The notes beneath the pieces were generated by a model that was not told where the DNA came from, made no database searches, and saw only the letters and a program-made list of their open reading frames with translations. 64,000 nucleotides of DNA from Chloranthus sessilifolius (taxonomy: Eukaryota; Streptophyta; Magnoliopsida; Chloranthales; Chloranthaceae), in the NCBI GenBank assembly GCA_021018995.1, contig CM037585.1, forward strand, positions 69,132,646 to 69,196,645. Reading direction: 5' to 3'. This document shows, in pieces, positions 58,240-64,000 of the stretch; position 1 is the stretch's first letter; every line of letters begins with the position of its first letter. The translations under genes and the position numbers were made by a program.

Positions 58240-58639
58240 ACATGCTGAGGGAGGAACTGTAAGAGCCTACCGATGCCACTTCCAACCAAAGAGGTAAAGG
58301 CCAGGCCTTGCAGGTAAGTAACTGGGCATCTTTGCCCCAACTCCTGGGAGCCACCAAAGGCCGTGAATACGGCACCGGCTCTCCAAAAAAAAACAACTTG
58401 TAAAAAGTGAGGTTAGCCTCTAGGACACTCTACCCTGTATATATAGAGATCCACCTCACCAGGGGCTGACCTCCGAAAAATGCAAAAAACCATAAAAATA
58501 GAAAAAATACAAATTCTAAAATATTGTCTTTTAAAATTCTCAATAAAATTAAAAATGATGTCGCGATACCCGTCCCGCGTGAAGTCGACCGCTTTCCAGT
58601 AGAAATATAAGAAGAGGTAGGAGTCACGAGTCTGGACGA
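58240..58639 (+). other. Spacer between protease and RT of element E
   Basis: No convincing motif. It is AT-rich around 58480-58560. An intron is known at about this position in the Ogre group; AGGTAAGTAACT at 58311 would be a strong donor, but I could not fix an acceptor. Confidence 0.4.
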
Positions 58640-60675
58640 GAAAGGTCAAATCGATGAGCTCCTAAATGAGCTCCTCAAACAATTTGCCTATTTTGAGCAT
58701 GGCCCTACCCCGATCGTCGAAGAGACGGAGGACGTCAATTTGGGTACCAAAGAGGCCCCTAGAATCACCAAAATCGGAACATCACTGTCCCCTGCAGAGG
58801 GAAAAGGTATGATAGACTTTCTTCGGTCATACCAAGACGTCTTCGCATGGTCGTATGAAGACATGTCTAGTTTGGATACCAATCTGGTTAAGCATGAGTT
58901 GCCACTTTACCCTGATATTAAGCCAGTTAAACAGAAGCTGAGATGCCTTCGACCTGAATGGATGTTGAAAGTGAAGGACGAGGTCATTAAGCAGTATGAC
59001 GCGGTTTTCCTCATGGTATCCAAGTATCCGCAATGGCTGGCCAATATCGACCCCGTACCAAAGAAGGATGGGAAGGTTCGAATGTGCATTGATTTCTGAA
59101 ATCTCAACAAGGCAAGCCCTAAAGATGACTTTTCGTTACCACACATCGATATCTTGGTCGATAACACTGCTAAGCACGAAATGCTCTCATTCATGGATGG
59201 ATTCTCGAGCTATAATCAGATTAAGATGGCAGAGGCCGACTGAGAAAAGACTGCATTCATCACTCCCTGGGGTACCTTCTGTTACAAGGTGATGCCATTC
59301 AGGCTCAAGAATGTCGGGGCAACCTACCAGAGAGCAATGACGGCCCTATTCCACAACATGATGCACCGAGAGATCGAAGTGTATGTCGACAACATGATTG
59401 CCAAATCACCAGAAAGGGATGACCACCTGGTAAACCTTCAGAAGCTGTTCGGGAGGTTGAGAAAGTATAGGTTGCGGTTGAATCCCCAAAAGTGTGTGTT
59501 TGACGCTATGTCAAGAAAACTTTTAGGCTTTATTGCCAGTAGGAGAGGGATTGAGATCGATCCGATCAAGATCAAGGCCATCACTGAAATGCCACCACCG
59601 TCTATAGAGAAGGAGGTCAGAGGCTTTTTAGGTAGAATCCAGTACATCAGTCGATTCATTACACAGTTAACTCTGATATGTGCACAGATCTTCAAGCTAC
59701 TAAGAAAGGATTCACCAGTTGAGTGGAATGATGACTGCCAAGTTGCATTTGACAAGATCAAGTTACCTCCTAAATCCTCTGGTATTGGTACCACCTATAC
59801 CTGATAGACCCCTGATATTGTACCTGTCTACGATAGAGTTTTCCATGAGCTGTGTATTAAGGCAGCATGATGAGACAGGAAGAAGAGAGCAAGCCATCTA
59901 CTACCTGAGCAAGAAGTTCACTGATTATGAGACGCGCTATTCTCATCTGGAGAAAGCATGCTTACCGCTTGTATGGGATACTCAGAAACTTCGACACTAC
60001 CTGTTATCCCAAGCCGTTCTACTTCTAGCACGGATGGATCTGTTGAAGTACCTGTTCAAGAAACTTGCTCTCACTGGCCGAACTGCACGATGGCAACTAC
60101 TCCTCTCTGAATTTGACATTGCTTATGTCACCCAGAAGTCGATCAAGGGGCAAGCACTCACTGGTCATCTTGCTGAGAACCCTCTACCGGACTATAAGCC
60201 TTTAAAGACTGAATTCCCCGATGAGGACATCCTGTTCATGACTGAAGAGGATACGGAGGAAACAAAGGAGTCCTGGGTAATGCACTTTGATGGGGCATCA
60301 CATGTTGAAGGCCAAGGAGTTGGCGCCATTCTTATCTCGCCAAGAGGATCGCATGTACCCATCTCAATCAAGTTGAACTTCCCACGCACCAACAATATGG
60401 CCGAGTATGAAGCCTGTATAGCTGGTTTACAGGCGGCTCTTGATCTGAATATAACTCACCTCAGGGTCTTTGGGGATTCACAGTTAATCATATGTCAGAC
60501 CAACAGAGATTGGAAGACCAAGGATGCGAAGCTGATCCTGTACCATGAACATCTTGAGGATCTGATAACCTGCTTTGAAGAAGTCATCTTCTCCTATGTG
60601 CCACGAGCAAGAAATCAGTTTGCCGATGCCCTAGCTACCCTGGCCTCTATGGTTGAGATTCTGTATGGAGTTTAG
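58640..60675 (+). pseudogene. pol: Reverse transcriptase and two RNase H regions of element E
   Basis: RT: DVFAWSYEDMSSLDTNLVKH (near 58840), VKQKLR, PVPKKDGKVRMCIDF (about 59050-59097), NVGATYQRAMTALFHNMMHR, EVYVDNMIAKSPE, KCVFDAMSRKLLGFIASRRG. The linked RNase H has RREQAIYYLSKKFTDYETRY and EKACLPLVW. The second RNase H (60270-60660) has SWVMHFDGASHVEGQGVGAI, TNNMAEYEACIAGLQAAL and FGDSQLI, the archaeal-type enzyme that defines Tat/Ogre. There are a few breaks. The frame 59719-60675 (318 codons) is open throughout. Confidence 0.85.
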
Positions 60676-60816
60676 ATGAAGTCGACCATGATAGAGTAGA
60701 GGGATGAACTGGCATTCTATCACCTGATCGAGGGATCTACCGAGTTAGATGATGAGCCACCCTAGTTCTCAGACATCAAAAAATTCCTCAAGACCCGAAC
60801 TATCCCGGAAGGAACA

Positions 60817-61991
60817 TTGAAGGTAGACAGACACACCATCCAGCGATTGGCAACGAACTACGTCATCTGCGGCGATCAACTATACAGACGGTCTCACGAC
60901 AATGTTCTGCTTCGATGCCTAACCAAGAGAGAAGAGGTTAAGATCATGAAGGAGATCCATGAAGGAGTTTGTGGGACACACGTCAGTGGACACATGCTCG
61001 CTAAGAAAATCCTAAGGCAAGGATACTTTTGGACCACTTTAGAGACTGATTGTTGCAAACATGTTTAGAAGTGCTATAAGTGTCAAGAATACTCCAGTCT
61101 AATACATGCTCCGGTCATTGATTTACAGAGCATGGCCACTCCTTGGCTGTTCGCCACCTGGGGTCTCGATGTCATCGACAAGTTCAATCCTAAGGCTTCC
61201 AATGGACATCAGTTCATCCTCGTCGCAGTGGAGTACTTCACGAAGTGGGTAGAGGCAGCCTCCTATACGCGCATTAAGGCCAGCCATGTCGAGAAGTTCA
61301 TCAAGAACAACATCATTTGTAGATTCGACATGCCCAAGGATATCATCACTGAGAATGGCACTAATTTTGCTAATAGACGCATCCAAGTCTTGTGTGAGCG
61401 GTTCCAGATGAAGCATCATCGATCATCCCCATATAGGCCTCAGACGAAGGGAGCTGTAGAAGCGCCCAACAAAACTCTGATCCGCATTCTTGAGAAGATG
61501 GTAGTCACTTACAGAGATTGGAGTGAGCAGTTACCCTTCGCGCTTTGGGCCTATAGAATGTCTATCCGTACCGCTACAGGGGCAACACCATTCTCCCTTG
61601 TGTATGGAACCGAGGTTGTGCTACCCGTTGAGGTTGAAGTACCGTCACTCCGTATCCTTTTGGAATCCCATCTGCCCGAAGCTGAGAAGGAAAGATCCCA
61701 TTTTGAGCAGCTAGATTTGATTGATGTCACACCCAGGTCTATTAGAGGAGAATTGCACGTGCTTACAATAAGCGTGCTCACGCTCGAGACTTGCAGATAG
61801 GTGACACGATACTGAAGAGGATTTTCCCGTCTCTCCACGCCGATCCAAGAGGGAAGTTTAAGCCGAATTGGGAAGGACCCTACATCATCCGAGAAGTATT
61901 GCCAGGATACGCCGTTCGCCTCGCCACCATGGACGGAGACCACTTTCCTGAGCCCATCAACGTTGGATACCTCCGTAGGTTCTACTCATAG
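60817..61991 (+). pseudogene. pol: Integrase of element E
   Basis: H2C2 zinc part: EIHEGVCGTHVSGHMLAKKI (about 60954-61013), then CYKCQEYS. Catalytic core: WGLDVIDKFNPKASNGHQFI, VEYFTKWVEAASY, IITENGTNFANRRIQVLCE and HHRSSPYRPQTKGAVEAPNK, with ALWAYRMSIRTATGATPFSL. C-terminal part 61791-61991 has KFKPNWEGPYIIREVLPGYA and ends GYLRRFYS. The 222-codon frame 61132-61800 is open. The family inserts element DNA. A few breaks are present. Confidence 0.85.
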
Positions 61992-62673
61992 GCCTTGCAA
62001 CAAGGTAAGTGTTGATAAAGGTAGATGCGTGACCGCTTAAGGACCCCATAGAAGAGGCCATCATTTCAAAGACAAGTAGCCAAAAAAAAAAAAAAATATT
62101 CCCTGAATACCTTTACCCTTTTGCTACACACGTCGGGCCAAGAACCATTTCTTTCATATACCCCTCCCAAAAACATCAAAAAAAAAAGAAGAAGAGGAGA
62201 AAAGAGAAATATGTTTAATACCAACAAAAAAGAAGGAGAAAAGAGAAAGGAAAATTCCAAAAAAAAAGAGAAGAAAAATCCAAACAAAATATATATATAT
62301 ATATAGAAAAGCAAAACCCAAAAGCGGGGGATCAAGAATGAAAAAGAAACGACTGGGGCACGTACCGTAAAAATCCCCTGGAAAGGAAGAGGAATCACTG
62401 AATCTGGAATTATCTCAAAGCTTAAATCCAAAATCTCATAAAAACCCAACCTGTTTGAGCCCCGGCCACATTCCAACCTAGAAGAAAGCCCTCTTTAAGG
62501 TCCACAAGCAGTCATATCATCTGTTGCATCAGCACAAGCTGAGTTAACGGACCACACAGAACTTCATCCAGTCGGCTATAATGGAATCGATGTCCATGTT
62601 GTGGCTTTTAGGTTCTTGAAGAAAGTAAGAAAAAAAAGGAAAGAAGAAAAAATTAATTTGAGTTCAAAGCAAG

Positions 62674-62869
62674 ATGGACATGATGAAAACCCGCAAGGTC
62701 ACCGCGGGTAAAATAGTGAACTCACGCGGACCAGGTGAAAACCTAAAAAGGCACCTGGGGTAAGAGAGCGAACCCATGGATGTAGTGAATACCCAAAAGG
62801 GCGCTACAGGTAAAAACAGGGATGACAAGCATAGCGAAAACCCGTCTTGGGCGCTGTGAGCAAAAAAGT
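62674..62869 (+). repeat. Four GGTGAAAACCC..GGGCACC hairpin units
   Basis: Four units of 42-55 bp each contain GTGAAAACCC-type sequence followed by an AAAGG or GGG run and a matching arm: CCAGGTG..CACCTGG, TGTAGTG..CGCTACA, CATAGCG..CGCTGTG, and a weaker first unit. Arms differ between units yet still pair. Confidence 0.7.
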
Positions 62870-63167
62870 CAAGAAAAGAGAGATTAGGAGAGGATCTGTT
62901 CTGGCCCGCCTATTTTAGTCTGAACCCCTTGAGCCTCTTCTCCCCTTTGCTGGGCCGCTCATGTTAAAAATTGGATCGGATCCTGATCAAGTATGTCGTC
63001 TCTACCACGTCATCTGACACATGACCAAAGATAAAGACAGAAGACTAATCAATCTCGGGGAAGCTGACCTTTCCATGTTTAAAAGAAAAACCTAAGCCTC
63101 ATGAACAGGGTTTGATCATGCTCAAAAAAGGACCCACCAGTTGGCCTTGTAAATACCGACATCACAA

Positions 63168-63330
63168 AAAGAGCCCCACACTATGTAGGAGAAAATTTTC
63201 AAAAAGATAATAGACTTTCCTTTTCCATAAAGAGCCTCACACTGTGTAGGAGAAAATTTCAAAAAAGATAATAGATTTTCCTTTTCCATAAAAGGCCTTA
63301 CGTTGCGAGACGTACGGAAGGAAATTCGAA
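63168..63330 (+). repeat. 61-bp tandem repeat, two full units and part of a third
   Basis: Units start at 63168, 63229 and 63290 with AAAGAGCC.CACACT.TGTAG; the first two differ by only a few bases, the third diverges after AAAAGGCC. Confidence 0.85.
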
Positions 63331-63540
63331 CACCAAAAAAAAAATATATATATATATATATATAATAGATTTCATTTCTTTTCTTACAGCGTTACGTATG
63401 AAGTGTCACGTCCCAAAAAGATAACAACATGACACACTTTCTATTTTCTGCCTTCTTTACAAGTATAAAAAAAAAAAAAAAGAGAAAAAAGAAAGAAAAA
63501 AAAGAAGAAACAACCCAAAAAGAAAAGAGATCTCTGTTAA

Positions 63541-63556
63541 GGGGCATCAGCCCCCC
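63541..63556. terminator. GGGGCATCAGCCCC hairpin at the antisense stop in element E
   Basis: The palindrome contains the antisense stop codon (63547-63549). It resembles the hairpin behind B's antisense gene at 25734. Confidence 0.4.
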
Positions 63557-64000
63557 CTCTGTGTATATGATCTATGGTATGTGCAGGAACAGGTCAGGGG
63601 CAGGGACCACGCTTCAAAGCACTGATCTCTACAAGGAGAGTCCTCACGGGCATTCCGATCAGACAACCACCTACCATGAAGACTCTTTTGCCACCTCCGT
63701 GAAGCGTCAACTACACTGCGAAACTCAGTCAAAAGCCCAGTCAACCGAAGAACCTCACTCTCGGCTGTAGCAACTCTCACCTCCGCAATCTCAGCTTTGG
63801 CCCTTTCCTTCTCCAAAGCCCCAGTCAAATCCAGCCTCTCTACAGAAAGAGATTCAATCCTAGTCCAGAGTATCGTTTCCTTGTATGGCTAGGGCCCCGT
63901 CTCTATCACATCTATCGAAACCAGGCTAGGGGCAGGTAAGTCCTCGGATGCCAGCCAAACCTTATAATCAGAAGAGAGAATGCCCCCCTGAACTAAGTTG
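63547..64000 (-). CDS. Antisense coiled-coil ORF in element E, 5' end outside window
   Basis: On the minus strand it reads from the window edge with GILSSDYKVWLASEDLPAPS, then SLSVERLDLTGALEKERAKA and IAEVRVATAESEVLRLTGLL, a clear heptad-rich coiled coil, and ends in a short Arg/Cys-rich tail at 63547. It converges on integrase from the far side of the tail, exactly as the PMD gene does in B, whose downstream exons are also coiled-coil. Whether a PMD lies upstream cannot be seen. The lower part of the frame (63547-63828) is open; the upper part is less certain. Confidence 0.5.

Larger units (their letters stand above)
62000..63540 (+). other. Tail of element E after integrase
   Basis: No gene. 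It holds A/G-rich runs (62080-62310), hairpin repeats (62674-62869), a 61-bp tandem repeat (63168-63330), AT run (63342-63365) and more A/G-rich runs up to the convergent antisense ORF. Confidence 0.6.
49819..64000 (+). mobile_element. Element E: Tat/Ogre-like LTR retrotransposon, right end outside window
   Basis: 5' LTR, primer-binding site, long leader with palindromes, gag with Pro-rich expansions, a 397-codon protease/G-patch ORF, RT, two RNase H regions, integrase, a tail with hairpin repeats, and an antisense ORF at the right edge. Left flank ATCAT is the candidate duplication. Compared with B it looks younger and has fewer breaks, but it is still broken. It is the innermost and most recent layer. 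Confidence 0.85.

Noticed and set aside
58311-58322. AGGTAAGTAACT as the donor of an Ogre-type intron before RT
   Set aside because: The donor looks strong and the position fits the group, but no matching acceptor could be fixed by eye, so it is mentioned only as a possibility.
62121-62476. Frames rich in Lys/Glu or Phe/Leu
   Set aside because: They come from A/G-rich runs in E's tail and have no other support.

Overview
The window is a flowering-plant nuclear sequence made almost entirely of nested long-terminal-repeat (LTR) retrotransposons. I recognise no ordinary host gene, tRNA, rRNA or CRISPR array. The plant assignment rests on Ty3-type elements of the Tat/Ogre kind (two RNase H regions, a G-patch after the protease), Tekay-like LTRs, and a plant mobile domain (PMD) gene. 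The species cannot be told. I name the elements G, C, B, F, D and E.

Layout by insertion order. Element G (about 1-4196, + strand) is oldest: a plant-transposon-protein ORF, a purine tract and the first part of a 3' LTR. Element C (- strand, from 4197) sits in that LTR. C is split by B (8303-41782, whole, flanked by GTAGG on both sides) and again by D (from 43662, + strand). B holds three solo LTRs: F (8703-12396, TAACC duplication), a C-family LTR (28407-31009) and an E-family LTR (32573-34203). D is cut at 48174 by another C-family LTR, which is cut at about 49819 by element E, and E runs off the right edge. Five levels are therefore visible: G > C > D > C-type LTR > E.

B, D and E are Tat-like. 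B and E keep LTR, primer-binding site, gag, protease, a G-patch-like stretch, reverse transcriptase, two RNase H regions and integrase in that order. All look broken in several places, E least so. Downstream of integrase both carry an antisense gene. In B it is a multi-exon PMD gene (25800 to about 32330) whose GT-AG introns are preserved on the minus strand. In E it is a coiled-coil ORF (63547 to beyond 64000).

Each LTR family has its own internal repeat: 85-bp satellites in B and D, 23-bp palindromes every 47 bp in the E family, a TCGAG-type word cluster in the C family, and CAAGTGA..AGCTTG minisatellites in G and F. The most noteworthy items are the spliced antisense PMD gene, the phased palindromes, a duplicated Cys/His motif between protease and RT in B, and a series of covarying hairpins behind E's integrase.
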